Assembly (NCBI GenBank): GCA_033439765.1
Contig: JAULSN010000004.1
Location: 3,668,001 to 3,732,000 of the forward strand
DNA: 64,000 bases
DNA from: Lasiosphaeria ovina
Taxonomy: Eukaryota > Ascomycota > Sordariomycetes > Sordariales > Lasiosphaeriaceae
Direction: 5' to 3'
Positions 45,973-58,099 of the stretch are shown here, in pieces. The notes under the pieces are model-generated. The model did no database searches. It saw only the letters and a program-made list of their open reading frames with translations, and had not been told where the DNA came from. A program made the translations under genes and the position numbers. Every line of letters begins with the position of its first letter. Positions within the stretch are counted from its first letter, which is position 1.

Positions 45973-48900
45973 TAATATTGCAGCATTTTCGAGTTCGGGT
46001 CCCTGCCCTGGTGGCCCGGATGATGACGTGGGGTTGGGTCTCTGGACACGAAACACCGAACTTCCCCCAGCGGGCTGCTCAGGGGCCCCGGGACCGGCCT
46101 GCACCCCCAGACGGGAATTTTAGCTGCTTCTAGCGGGCGAGAACGACGGGTGCCCCGTGACTAGAAGCTATGTAGGTGAGTTGGACGGATGGTTTCCCCG
46201 CGGCGGGGTTTAGTTGGCGGGCGCGAGAGGGAAGTATTGGGCAAATGCACCAAGCCAAATGGATATGAGCCGAGAGTAACCCGCCCGCAGGGTTGTAAAT
46301 GCAAGAAGAAAACCGTGTCGAGAGTGACTAGAGTCAGGGTCTAGGTACGGCGCAGCGGGAAGGGGCGGTGAATTGTGGAGGATGAGGAGGAAGAGGTGGT
46401 GGTGGGAGGGGGGACGTGATGGGTAAGCCCCTTCTAGGCGGTCCGGCGCAAGCTCGCTCACTGGCCTTGCATCAAGACAACCTTGTTACCTAGATGAACC
46501 CGAGATGCGTTAGCCCACTGGGCCACAGCACCCACCTGGAGGGAGCGGTTGCATATGGCCAGATGATTGTGCCAGCGAGACGAGACTCGCGCGCCGTTCC
46601 CCGGTGGTGCGTCCCGCCTCTGCCTGCCTGTGATTGAAAAGAAGAGGTGGACATGACGATCGGACCTCGCCTCGACGAAGTTGATCACAGAGGTAGAGGC
46701 GTGTGCGAGCGCGAGCTTTAGCCTGTGGAGTCAAACAGCAGCTGAATCAAGTGACCCCGAGCAGCCATATTGAGACAATGCAAAACAAAACAACCTGCTT
46801 GAAGTCCAGTGCGAGTGAGCGTACGTGTACATACGAGAGACGGTAAACCCAGATGGTGGGGCGTCAGCAGAAAACCTATCCGGCGGTGCCCCGCGTCGCT
46901 TTAGCCAAGGGGGGGGATGGGAACGAACGCGGAGAGAACGAGGCTGATAGGAGCACTTCTATAGTGTTACCGCTATGCTTTAACTACTGTATGTACGTAG
47001 GCGTGTGTGAATCGAGCAAGGCAGGCGAAAAATTGAAACCATCTAGGCGCGGCCTGAGAGCGAATGGTAAACGGCAGGCCGGCATGTGAAAGCACACGGA
47101 ACGAGAACGCCAGCGCCAGCGCCAGCCCAGCAGCGCCAGCCAGCCCAGCCTGATGATGGCGAGGGATGAGAACGCAAACAAGCCCAGCTGCAGGCTGGCG
47201 TCGCGGCATGAATAGTGTGCAAAGCTTTGCTTTGCGCCTCGGCAATAAGGGCCAATGAAAAATGCACATCCTATATGTGTGTTGCCTGCCTTGTCCCTGT
47301 GGTCTGTTTGTTGTCTGTATTCCCCATGTGGTGTGCGGGCGCGGCGATGGTTTAGGTCGCTTCGGCATACGCCGTTGTGGGCGGGCGGCGTGTTGAGCTT
47401 AAGACGCTGAAGTTGGTGGGGGGAAGGGTGACGTATTTTACCTATTGGTACTTCGTACCGAGGTACATCCATACCCGACTGCACACACCGTCGGTCTCGT
47501 GTGGATGTACTGTAGGCGGGCAGGTAGTGTACTGAGTGTATAACTGCTGTTGGAAAGGTCCCGGCCGATGGCCCACTGCTGAGGCCTTTTCCAACCCGAG
47601 CGAGGGAATGACGGGAGCAAGGAGCTGGGGGGTTGGAGGGGTGGAGAGGTGACGAGGCGGGCAACATGTCCAATGCAGTTATTTCTCGAGCCGAGAGGAA
47701 GAAGCCGGCCTGGAAAGGGGTTTCATCTGCGGCGCTTTGCGAGCGCCGAGCAAGCAACCAAAGACACAGCCCAGCGCACAAGAAGCCACAGGACCCCTGT
47801 TGTTGAGAAGGTGTGCGCCGGCCAGATGCCGTTCTTAGCAAGGCCCATTTGGATCAATGGGCACACAGATGGATGGGCAAACGGCAGCAAATGTTCCAGG
47901 GTCGGTCAGGGTGAGCTGGAGCGTGGAGCATGCAACTGCGAAGATGTGGGCCAGCCAGGCCGCCCGTCCTCGTCCTTTCGAGGCTGTTTGTCCTAACCGC
48001 CTAGTCGTTGTAGGTGCAGTGCGCTTGATCCACGATCCACCCAGCCGATTACTGCGCCGACCAGTAACTGGGGCAAAGAACTGGGAGTGAGAGCTGACGC
48101 GAACCCCCCCCCAGCTTCAACACGGGGGTGCATTGCACCGCCGTAGCGACCTACCTGGCAGGTATGTATGTGCTTTGTAGCACCAGGGTGCGGACCAGCA
48201 GCGCCTAGTAGCCTACGGCCCTTCAGTGACAGTCTGCGGCAAACCCGGCCGAGGACACACCACACACCCAGAGGCCCTCCTTGTGCGGCGCACTTTGTTG
48301 CGGGGAGTTGCCGAAAAGAAAAGACACCACCCCTTCATCCAACTCTCCCCGCTCATCAGCCAAGCACGGCTCAGCAAGGGTGTCGCAATCTGACCTTCCT
48401 CCAGCGAGATCTTCCTCCGTTCTCCGGTCCGCTCGTATACAATACCTCATAGTAAGGGACCAGGTCATTTAGCAGGTGATGAGCCCTTTCTCGTTGAGAA
48501 TCAGTTCGTGGAGAATTCCATGCGAGTACTGGCGGTCTGCTGCGTCAGTCCATGAACCCCGCTTGAGTCTGGGCCCCCTTTTCTGGGAACCGGGCTGGTG
48601 ATTTATCGTTTACAGTTCCACCCTGCATTGAGTCGGTTTTTTATGCCAGCATCGATGTCGAAGAGAAAGAGAAATCAGGCCAGCTTGGGGATCTCCGATT
48701 CCTATCAAACCCAGTTTGCGACTCCACGGGGCGCCACCTACCTTAGCTCATATCGTCCGCGAATTGGCGCGTCTTTGCTGTTCGAGGGAAAGGATCACGG
48801 CTGGAAGCTTTCGGCTAGTCGAGTTGATAAGACGGCAGAGGCGCTTCCTTGGTGTGAGATATTATTGCTGCTGACGGACGGCCTTGCCACGCCGTAGTGT

Positions 48901-51900
48901 ACGCCCGCGGTTTTGATTTTCTAGTTGGTTCATCGTCTCCGGACTCGACGCCCGACGCCGAGCAAACGGGCTTGTGCACAAGCGGTTGGGCGCCGTAATA
49001 GATCGTCGAGTGGACTCCAAAGTCTTAGTGAACGATGTTCCACCGACTGCACAGAATCAGGTGTTGCACTGGAGCTAACGTCACCCACCACCGCGTTTTG
49101 GTGCGAGGCGAGCCGGTGCGCGGACGTGTGGCAGAGTGACCGACGTGTGAGCGGAACTATCCAGTGGGAACTTCCACAGCAAACGACACACGGTTCGATG
49201 GATGTATGCAGTACAATACCGTGCACATTGTGGTGCACTCCTTGCTGTGCACGCGTATGTACATATGTATGTACAGACGCAAATGCGTCATGACGGCTAA
49301 GGAGACCTTCACGTTCAGCCTCCACTGGACTTGATGCCTTATTTGCAGCTTGTGGCGACCAATTATTATCCGAGGATGGATCGACCTGGCCGTGGAAGAT
49401 TGGACCGATTCTATTGCCGGGGTTTACACCGATTTTTGATGAGCCTTTTGTCGTTTGGTACTGTATGCTTTGGCCTCTCATCAGGAGGTGCCACAACCAA
49501 AAGGCTCACGCACTCACTCCACGCCTTCTGAGCCGACTCTTCTTGTGTATGTACGACACTTTGGCGACGCAGCATATGAGCCGCGCGCCCTGCAGTCTTG
49601 AAACTTGTGGTTGCCAGCCAGATGGCATTTGCCCCTTGTGTACAAGAAACTGATGAAGTGGTCGTTCGGCTCGAGTCATACTACCGTTCGTAGTGTGATG
49701 ATGAGAGCTCTGATGCGCCGCGACAGCCACGTTGGTTGGGCCACCGTCATTGCAGTTCTTGGGTATCGTAGTTAGCCAACTTTGGTTCCACACAAATTAG
49801 CACAAATCAGTCTAGGTTTTTTGACGCCATGTTTGTTCCAGGTTGAAGTCTTGACAACCCAAGTCATCAGAGAGTTCTCACTTCTCAAGCTCGCAGGCTG
49901 CACGGCATACCACTTCGAGGCAAGGGTTGGGAAACGCAGTGACAGCCCAAAAGAGCATGGCGGCCTTGAAACAGTTTCCTGAGGCTGCATTTGAAAGCTG
50001 GGGGCTTCGCCGGGGTCTTGTTGGTGGGATTTGAAGTGTGATGACAGGATGCAAGCAAACTGGCTCTTCAATGTCGGGCCCGCCCAATCATGGCTGCCTT
50101 CACTAGACGCTCCGGCACAGGGATTGGGGGAAATTCACAGACGCCATTCAAACGTCTTTCGGCCCTGGCTGGCTCGACGGAGTGCTCGACGCATCGAGCG
50201 GCCCGTGCTCCATCTGATGGGAACCCTGCCGCCCTAAGACCCATGGCAATGGATTTTGCGGGTGGAGGTCAGGATCCTCCCTTTTTGTGTTGCCCTCTTT
50301 TTAGATCATCGAGATGACCTGCCGACAGGCTCGGTGACTTGGCTTGGACCCCTGGCCGCGCCCCTTCCCCCAGGAGGTATGTATGTACCACTACCATACT
50401 GTGTAGTCACCGATCTGGGTGGGCAGATGGAATTTATATCATGTGCTGGCATCAAATATTAAAGACGACCCTTGTCATTGCGTCGTGGGCCAAAATGCCT
50501 TCTTGAAGTCGCCTTTCTGGACGCCTTCCGAACAGCGCGCATGCGCCGGCACTCCCAGAATAGTGTTCTTGGCCTATCATATGTCAGGAGCCCGCAGCTG
50601 GGAGATGTTGCCAACTTGCTGTTCACACTGACGGCAAGTTCGGGATCCGCATCCACATCGTTGTAGAAAATATAACTATATATCGAACGAGGGACGTCTC
50701 TGCTGCGCTAATATTGCTGCTTGTGGCGATGTCGGTCTCGGTAAGCCCCGGGTTCAAAACGCATTTGTACTATCTTTTGTTGCTTTCGAGAATTCATAAT
50801 GTCGTAATATCCGGGCCGGGCGGCTGATGGAGAAACAGGTCGCCGCGAGCACCGCGCGCGGGGGGAGGGGGGGTAGGTTTATGAGACATGTTATACGCTA
50901 CACGAACGTAGTACGGAGTATAGTCCAGTGGGCGACCCCGTATGACTTGTGTCAAAAAACGAGCCACCGGAAGCGTCAGACTGCAGGTGTGTGTTTGAGG
51001 CGGCTGATAGAGTCGTGTCAACCGCACAGGGGGTGTATAAAGGAGGGGCCTTCTATTGGTGTTTGCATGGAATCACGGGCCCCGTTAAGATATAGTGTAC
51101 GTGTATCCGTGTCGTATGTACACTACATGGCCCATGGCCCAAAAAATTGGGGAGGCCCCAGACTCTTGAATATTTCGCCGTCGTTCAGGATTGCCGATCA
51201 TGAATTGATGGCAGCAATCCGTCCGAGGGTTGTGAAGCGTGTCTGGGGCCGATGTAACATGGCTTTCCATTTCCCAGAGGGCCAACAGCCGGGTCTGAAA
51301 TAGCTGTCTTCTGTTCTCCAACCTGTTTCCGGCGGCGCATGTCGGCGGTAGTTGAGTCACGGTCTCACAGTCTCACGGTCTCAGGAGACAGGACAGGACG
51401 CGCACGCATTGTGCGGCTAGCAAGCTCGCTCCATCGGATTTTCGAGATCTTTGCCTGTTTGTCGATGGGGCGTATCCAGCGCTTGTATTGTGGCCTGTCG
51501 TGATTCGTGACTCGACGAATTTCCCACGAAGGGAAAGGGGAGGAAAGGAAAGGAAAGAAAGGGGAAAGAAGACTGGTCTCCACAAGCCGGACTAATTGAA
51601 CTAATTGAACTAGAGGCTGAAGAAGCCTCGCAGAACGCGGTTGTTTTCCTTCGTGCTGGGCCCAATGACACACGATGAGCCGGGATGCTGAAAATAGCCT
51701 TAGCCCGACAAGGCCTTTTGAATGTGGAATTGTGGATGTCGAATCCGCACCGTAGGTACTTCCTTAGGTTGTTCCAGTGGGTGGGCCGCTGGACTTGGTG
51801 GAGTCTGGAGTGTGGGATGTGTGGGTGGTGCCGGGTGTTGCTTTCTGGCCCTGCTGCAGTAGCTCTCTGGCCGTTTGGTTGCTGATGCGGCGAATCAAGT

Positions 51901-54900
51901 TTCAGCCTTTTTCAGTTTCTCGACTCGGCGTCCAGGCGAGTTGCGATGCACCGGATGCACGACCCTTGTGGTTGCTCGACTCGATACGGACTCGTGGAGA
52001 TACCTTAATGAGGTTCCTGCCTGGGTGAGCCGGCAATCCGTGACGCTTGAGCTTCACTCGGTTGATCCACTAAAGGCAGAACTGGCCGCCAGGTTAGTTT
52101 TCTCCCCTGCCTGTTTGACCTCGGGCTCTCTATTGATGGCCGTCGACCGAGACTTTTCCGATTGCTTTCTCGGACGCGTAGATGACTACCGAATACATGT
52201 AGTGTATGTACGATACGTGGATGACTGTCCTCGGCCGGGCAGGAAGGGTAGGTAGGCAATTGCGACGAAACGGCAACGGTCCAGACGAGTGTGAGTAAAA
52301 GGCGCAAGATTCTTTGTCGCGGTCCAATTTGCGCACCATGCACCTTCATCAAGTCGAATGTCCAAGGCGGTGGACGGCTGCGAACATCATGTTGCACGTG
52401 AAGGAATCCGTAGTCTCCATCTGGAATTGAAGGCGGGTGGAATGGAAGAGGGAGATAGTTTGCAAGGTTTGTCATGTTGGCCATCCAATCACAATTTCCA
52501 TCAGGGGGAGGGGAAGGTGCGATCGGGTATGGATCTTTGCCAGCGTCCATGTCCATGACTCCATGCGGCAGCACACACATGCAACGTCGAATTTATTAAC
52601 TAAATAACCTGGAAGGCAATGTACATCACGCACCCTACCACAGTACTTTACTATCGACGTTGCCACACCCGCCTTGAGCACGAAGCTCGCCGCGCATTGC
52701 TGACATTCGGTACTCTAAGCACGGAGAAGCGAAGTACCTGGGTACATGTACATACTCATGCATTGCTCTTTCACTGCACCCTCTAGTCCAGCAGTAGCTC
52801 CTCTTCCAACGCCTCCTTGGCTCCGCTGACACTACCTACTGTAGCTACATACCTTCAATTCGATCCGCTTGGTCTTGCCACGCATTGACTTGCAGCTTTT
52901 ATAGCAGCCGTGGTCTGGGCTGCCCGGCCTTACTAAGTCCGCATGTACCCGACACTTTGCATCGATAGGCTAACTGCGCGGAGATGCGCGCCTAAGTTGG
53001 AGATTTCTTTGCTTCTTCCACGAACCCACAGAGGCACAGACTACCAGCTGGTACACATTACCTTACCTACACAGTTCACCACTTCTGCTTCACCACAAGG
53101 TCAGGTAGGTAGGAGGTTAGGTACCTTGGCCAATAGGAAGATACAGTGCCTTCATTTTACCTTGCCTTTGACCTCCCTGAATTCAACGTGTCCAGGCAAG
53201 GTGAGTCAGGTACTCTTTTCATCAATTTGCAACATTGTCACATGGCGGGCTACCTCTTGGTATGGATTTGCTAGGGTGAATCTGCTCGGAAGATCCGCAT
53301 TAGAATAACCTCACTTGTATTAGCTATTGGCTGTTTTGGTCCTACCGCGCCCCCCGCTATTGACTTGTCTAAGCTTGATAAAGAGACAAGAGGGCAGAGT
53401 CCGTGTCGAGGTACACCTAGAACCAGGCCAGTTGGCCAGCAATAGAATTGGGAGACATCCCGAAAAGTGTTTGGAAGTCTGCTCCGGCATGTAGAACATC
53501 CGCTAGGTAGCAGCACATGTACTTTGTGGGGAGCTGTGACGAGGAGATCAGGAAAGGAATCTTTCCTTTTGGGAGGTCAGTAAGGTGTTCCGCAAATCTT
53601 GCAAATCTTCGCCGCAGCCTGAGAGCCGGCCGCGCACGGCTGTTGGGGTTCTATTGTGAATGGACTCTGAGATCAGGAATGGAAGATCGCTGCCCCAGCC
53701 ACCTGACACCAAACAAGACTAAACATGGCGAACCATGGTTCACTAGTAGGCCAGACAACCCACCCAGGGCAGTCAGGTTACCGACTGAAAATCCATAATC
53801 CGATCCAATACAGCAAATGGCCACTTTGGTTCATGTACTATACCGGTATGTCGTGTTTGAACGGGAAACTAGACAAGAGCCTGAGGTGGGCACTGCAGAC
53901 CCGAACACGAACATGTGCACTTTGAACTGTTCAAAGCTTCCGAATTGGGGGCAGGTTGACATGACAAGAACAACGCTGCCGTCGGCCAGTTCTCGTGTCC
54001 GTGGGCGAGAGTGTGGCTCCAAAGCCGTGGTGGCATGGCATTCTGGCAAGTGTTCCCGATTGCGGCCGTGCCCTGCGTTGCTGCTGCAAGCTGGAAGGTG
54101 TGGCGTGGCCAGGCAGGGCAGGGCAATATTTCGAGAGTCGAAACCTCCGCGCAACAAACGAAAGACCAGGGCGGGTGTGCATGCAGCGACGGCTTTTTTT
54201 TCTTTTTTTTTTACTTCGGTGGAGCCCAGATTGAGGGGAGCGCCCATTTCGCTGTTTCGACCCGTGAGCCGCGCCGCGTGTGGAATTGGAACCTCTCGAA
54301 ACAGCGGGCCTCTCTCGGGCCACCCCCCCCCCCCCCGCCTACTGGAAGTGAGCGCCACTGCATTTCCATTTCCTGCGGGTTGGACTTGGAGGTTGACGGA
54401 ACACACCCAGTCCAGTCCCGTCTCGGAATCCTCTCGGTGCCTCCCCAGCTCACCCCAACTCTCACCCCAGCTCGCACACGCCCCCCGGCGTCTCGTGCGT
54501 GCGAGCGATGGCGGGCATCGCGTGGGACGCAAGCCGCCGTCCCAGTCCCACACAGGCGAAGCGCAGAGGGCGAGGAGCGGGACCCACCTGGCCCGCCAGC
54601 CAGCAAGCAAGCAGTGCCAGGGAGGGCGCGCGGGTGGGCAACACACGGCAAACAGCAGATCCATCCATGGGATTTTGAGGGAGAAATCTCAGCAGCCCAT
54701 CAAACCTAGCCAAAAAGTACTTTTTTGCGCCAAATTCTCAAGGTAGGTACCTCGACAGCCCGGCACACACACCACACAGGCAGGGCTTCTCCCATTCCAT
54801 CCCAAGTCGGCAGCCCCATGTCGCCTGGAACCGAGCGGCCTGGCCTCCCCCTTTCCATTTGTCTTCCCTTCCCTGACCCTCCACCGGAAGGCAATGAGAA

Positions 54901-56929
54901 TGAGCCAAAGCACTTTTGCACAGGACGCGCCACACCTCAGCCATGGCGCATCGGCGCCTGCGACCCCATTCATTCAACTGCCCCTCCCTTGGACCACCCA
55001 CCTGCACACAAGAATACCAATGATGGGCGCCTTGGCAACACTCAATCTACCTTACGCAGTACCTTCCAGGTTCCTACCCAGGGCACCTCGCTCAGGGAGG
55101 CAAAGTACCTTACATAGTAGGTAGGTACCTACAACTACTAGGCCCGTTGCAGGCAGGCAGGAGGTCTAAACTTTTTTCCCGTCCAATCTTCCCTTCGGAA
55201 CCGGACCTGGGCTGGACTGGCCAAGCGTACGCCAGGTCTTGGTTTGCTTTCATGTTGCTTGGGCGTACCACTGCCCAGCTTAGTCCAGTTCTACTGCCCG
55301 TCCTTGTGCGGAGGTATTCGGTACCTACCATTCTGCCTTCTCAGGCGTGTTCTTGCGCCACCCAAGACGTATTCCGTACCCAGCTTCAAAGTTTAGTCTC
55401 CTGCGTGGTGTCACCTGCTTCGTAAGGTACCTTCCTTCCTTAGGTACCGTACGAAGCTGGCACCCGCCGTCCACTCACCACCTCACTGTTCCTGTTTCTC
55501 TCAGCCGCCCGCCCGCCCGCCCATCCAGACCAGAGGGCCGGGGGATCTGCCTTCTCAGCGCTCCTTTGGCGCAGCGTCGCCGGTGCTCGGTTTGGCTTCC
55601 TGAGAAATGGAACAAAGGGCACAGGGATTGTCCACCCGCGACAGTCCTCTCGGTCCCCGGCCTGTTCGTACACAGTACCTCAGGCAATTTGCGTACCTAA
55701 GACGGCAAGGTACCTTGCCTTTCCTTGCCCACGACCAGCCTACCATCCCCTTCCACCACCCAAGTTCGAACACTTCCTGGCCGGAGAGCGGAATACAGAA
55801 CAAGGTACGGGGTGCCTACAGCATTTGGCGAGAGGTGGAATGGTGGAGGGCAGGTACCTGCTCGGCCCTGCATGTGTCCACTTTAATGTACACTACGTAT
55901 GGCCACCAAAGGTACGTACTGCATGCACCAAGTACTCTGCACTCAGCACTCACTTGGCCTTTACTCACCTTATTCTCCACACTACGCTAGCGCCGTCTCC
56001 AGTGAGCCGTCGGCGACACCTCCTCCCAAGAGAAGACACTACAGTGCGCTAGCGATGCTGCCCCCTTCCGCCTCGATGCTCCGCTTGACCGCCCACCACC
56101 AACGCCCCCCCGGCATCCTGCCTCAACCAGCCCACGGCCCGCGGCGAGGATGGAATGTGGTTTGGTTTGTCTTTGGTCTTTTTTTTTTTTTGCTCTCCCC
56201 CCCTCCCCCGGGTGGTCCCCCCCCCCACACCCCTGTAACCCTGCCCAGACTGGACCCTTCCTCAGCCAACATTGAACGCTACTTCCTTATCCGCCCATCT
56301 CCATCCCATTTCATCCCATCCTATACCACCTTTCGGCCTTGCAGCTCCCATGTAGGTAAGGTATGGTATGGTATGCACATTGCACACGACACACAGAGAG
56401 GCCGAAACCCTCTCAGACCCTCGCCGAGGTCAGGCAGGCTAAACAATCCCTGCGCGTCCGTATGACGCAGGCCATCAAAGCCAAGCCGAGGAAGGACAAG
56501 GAGGCCAAGGACAAGCTCCCGTCGACTTGCATTCTCGCCCACGCCAGACCAGACAAGCATGCCAAAGCGGCCCATAATTTCTTATTATTGTCTGTCTCTC
56601 TCCACGCACGCCGCCATCATGGCTCCTCCAGCTACCCAAACTGGGTTGGATTTCCCTTTATCAGAATCTTCTCTCCTAGTCAGACATACATTGCCTCGGA
56701 CATCCACATCAACGGCGTCCCTCTTGTGTGCCGTCCCCATATTGTCATCCTCGCCCTCCCCCCCTGACGCACCCGCTTCTTAACTCCCGAGTCAAGCCAG
56801 CTACCTTACGTCCTTAGACTACCGCAGAGCTCGGTACCTAGCAGCCTCTTTTGCCTTATATATTCTATCCTTCCGCTTCACACTCCCCATGTCTGCGCCG
56901 CCGCAGCATATCTTGTCGTCGTCATCAAG
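45973..56929. other. 11 kb gene-poor region
   Basis: No gene supported in about 11 kb. The longest open frames (46984-47841 minus; 53817-54746 plus and 53831-54664 minus, overlapping each other) lack domains, splice logic and codon character. The left part (46-53 kb) is sprinkled with GTATGTAC/TGTACAT words, for example near 46828, 46990, 49255-49280, 50385, 52205 and 52740. The right part (52.7-56.9 kb) has AGGTACCT-type palindromes. A 14-base C run lies at 54323-54336. It may be a large upstream control region for the Q-rich gene, or degenerate sequence. Confidence 0.5.
56619..56783 (+). other. Possible upstream open reading frame (54 aa) before the Q-rich gene
   Basis: ATG at 56619 in a strong context (A at -3, G at +4) opens a 54-codon Ser/Pro/Leu-rich frame that stops at 56783, about 147 bp before the main ATG at 56930. 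If the transcript starts upstream, it would be a uORF; without a mapped 5' end this is a candidate only. Confidence 0.3.
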
Positions 56930-58099
56930 ATGATGCCGTCCTTCCTTCACACCAACATGGCTGGTACTCCTCCCACAAACGCAGGCTTCACAGTAAACAC
57001 CATGTTCGACGATTTCTCCCGGCAACTTGCCGCTGTTAGTTCGAGGCGTCACTCGAGAGGATCGGCGTCTGGAAGCCAGCGGGCGGGTCACCCGATGAGA
57101 ATAACCAAGCCCGGGAGTGCAAACAACAGTCCTCACTCTGCCATCTTGCAGTCGCGGAGGAAGACGTTTATCGGCGAGGGTCTTCAGGGTCGCCTGCCGC
57201 CACAGCATGCCTTTGACATGCACTACCTACCCACTCCAACTTCGGAGACACAGAACGAGCCGCTTTTCGAGCAAGAAAGGAAACAGGCCCGCCCCGTCAG
57301 CTGGCATCCGAGCTCGCAATACCCACCGCAGCAGCCGCCACAGCAGCAACAGCAGCAGCAACAGCAGCAGCAACAGCAGCAGCAACATCAACAACATCAA
57401 CAGCTTTACCCCATCCAGACGAATATGTACTATCCATACTCGCAATACGGCGACGGGGATACGATTTCAAATGTGCAGCAACTGCCACCAACACCCATGC
57501 CCTATTCCGGCTACACGTCACCGTCGTTGAACTTCTCGCCGCTGTCTCTACCATATTCAAGCTTTGGTTCGCAGCAGGTATACTCACCCGCCAACCGGGC
57601 GTTTCCTATCCAGCAAGCCCCGACGTTTCCGCCAGCCTACGTCTCGAGTCGCGAATCCGAAGGCGCGATGTCGGAGACTGCGTACCGGCCTGGGTCGAGG
57701 GTAGTGGATGGCACCCTGGACTGGGAATCTTTTGCAGCTCGAGGTGGCTTCGACAGGGGTACTGCTCCGCCAACGCCCGAGGATTTTGTTCAAGCCCAGA
57801 AGGTGGAGACGAAATTGGCCACGGAGGACTCCATTCCTTACCAACCTCTCGAAGATGATGAGTCAGAAGGCGAGATTCTGTACGGCATGGGACTTTATGA
57901 TGCTCCGGACAAGACAGCCACGAACCCGATTCTGGACCTCCATAGGTCGACCATCTTCTCGCTGCTCGGGGGCGCTGGGTCGTATCCAGAGCCGACTGGG
58001 AAGGGTCTTAAGCTTGAGGATGCCTGGGAGCCTCCCGCAAGTGACGACGAGGACGTGGAGGGCGAGGACGATGCAGACGACGACGAGCAGGACGAATAA
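56930..58099 (+). CDS. Conserved hypothetical Q-rich protein with acidic C-terminus, 389 aa
   Basis: One open exon of 389 residues from tandem ATGs at 56930 and 56933. No catalytic domain is recognised. The head (about 20-80) is Ser/Arg/Gly-rich with MFDDFSRQL. The centre has a Pro-Gln run with 15 consecutive Gln (about 142-156), then a Tyr/Pro/Ser-rich stretch. The C-terminal third looks the most constrained: DWESFAARGGF, TPPTPEDF-like ATPEDF motif, DESEGEILYGMGLYDAPD, LDLHRSTIFSLLGG and GKGLKLEDAWEPP, ending in a run of Asp/Glu. This layout (disordered activator-like head, short conserved tail) suits a regulatory or adaptor protein, but that is inference. No signal peptide or membrane segment. 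It is preceded by the 11 kb gene-poor region. Confidence 0.8.
   Translation: MMPSFLHTNMAGTPPTNAGFTVNTMFDDFSRQLAAVSSRRHSRGSASGSQRAGHPMRITKPGSANNSPHSAILQSRRKTFIGEGLQGRLPPQHAFDMHYLPTPTSETQNEPLFEQERKQARPVSWHPSSQYPPQQPPQQQQQQQQQQQQQQQHQQHQQLYPIQTNMYYPYSQYGDGDTISNVQQLPPTPMPYSGYTSPSLNFSPLSLPYSSFGSQQVYSPANRAFPIQQAPTFPPAYVSSRESEGAMSETAYRPGSRVVDGTLDWESFAARGGFDRGTAPPTPEDFVQAQKVETKLATEDSIPYQPLEDDESEGEILYGMGLYDAPDKTATNPILDLHRSTIFSLLGGAGSYPEPTGKGLKLEDAWEPPASDDEDVEGEDDADDDEQDE

Noticed and set aside
46984..47841. 285-codon minus-strand open frame in the desert
   Set aside because: No domain, no signal of constraint, Ser/Arg/Pro-rich composition of a random GC-rich frame, and parts overlap a short CCAGCG repeat. 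No splice partner found.
50700..50760. tRNA-like sequence with GGTTCAAAACGC
   Set aside because: A box-B-like word is present but the box-A-like TGGCGATGTCGG is only about 28 nt upstream, too close for a tRNA, and no acceptor stem forms.
53817..54746. 309-codon plus-strand and 277-codon minus-strand overlapping frames
   Set aside because: They occupy the same DNA on opposite strands, include T and C homopolymer runs, and resemble no family. GC-rich sequence with few stops explains both.
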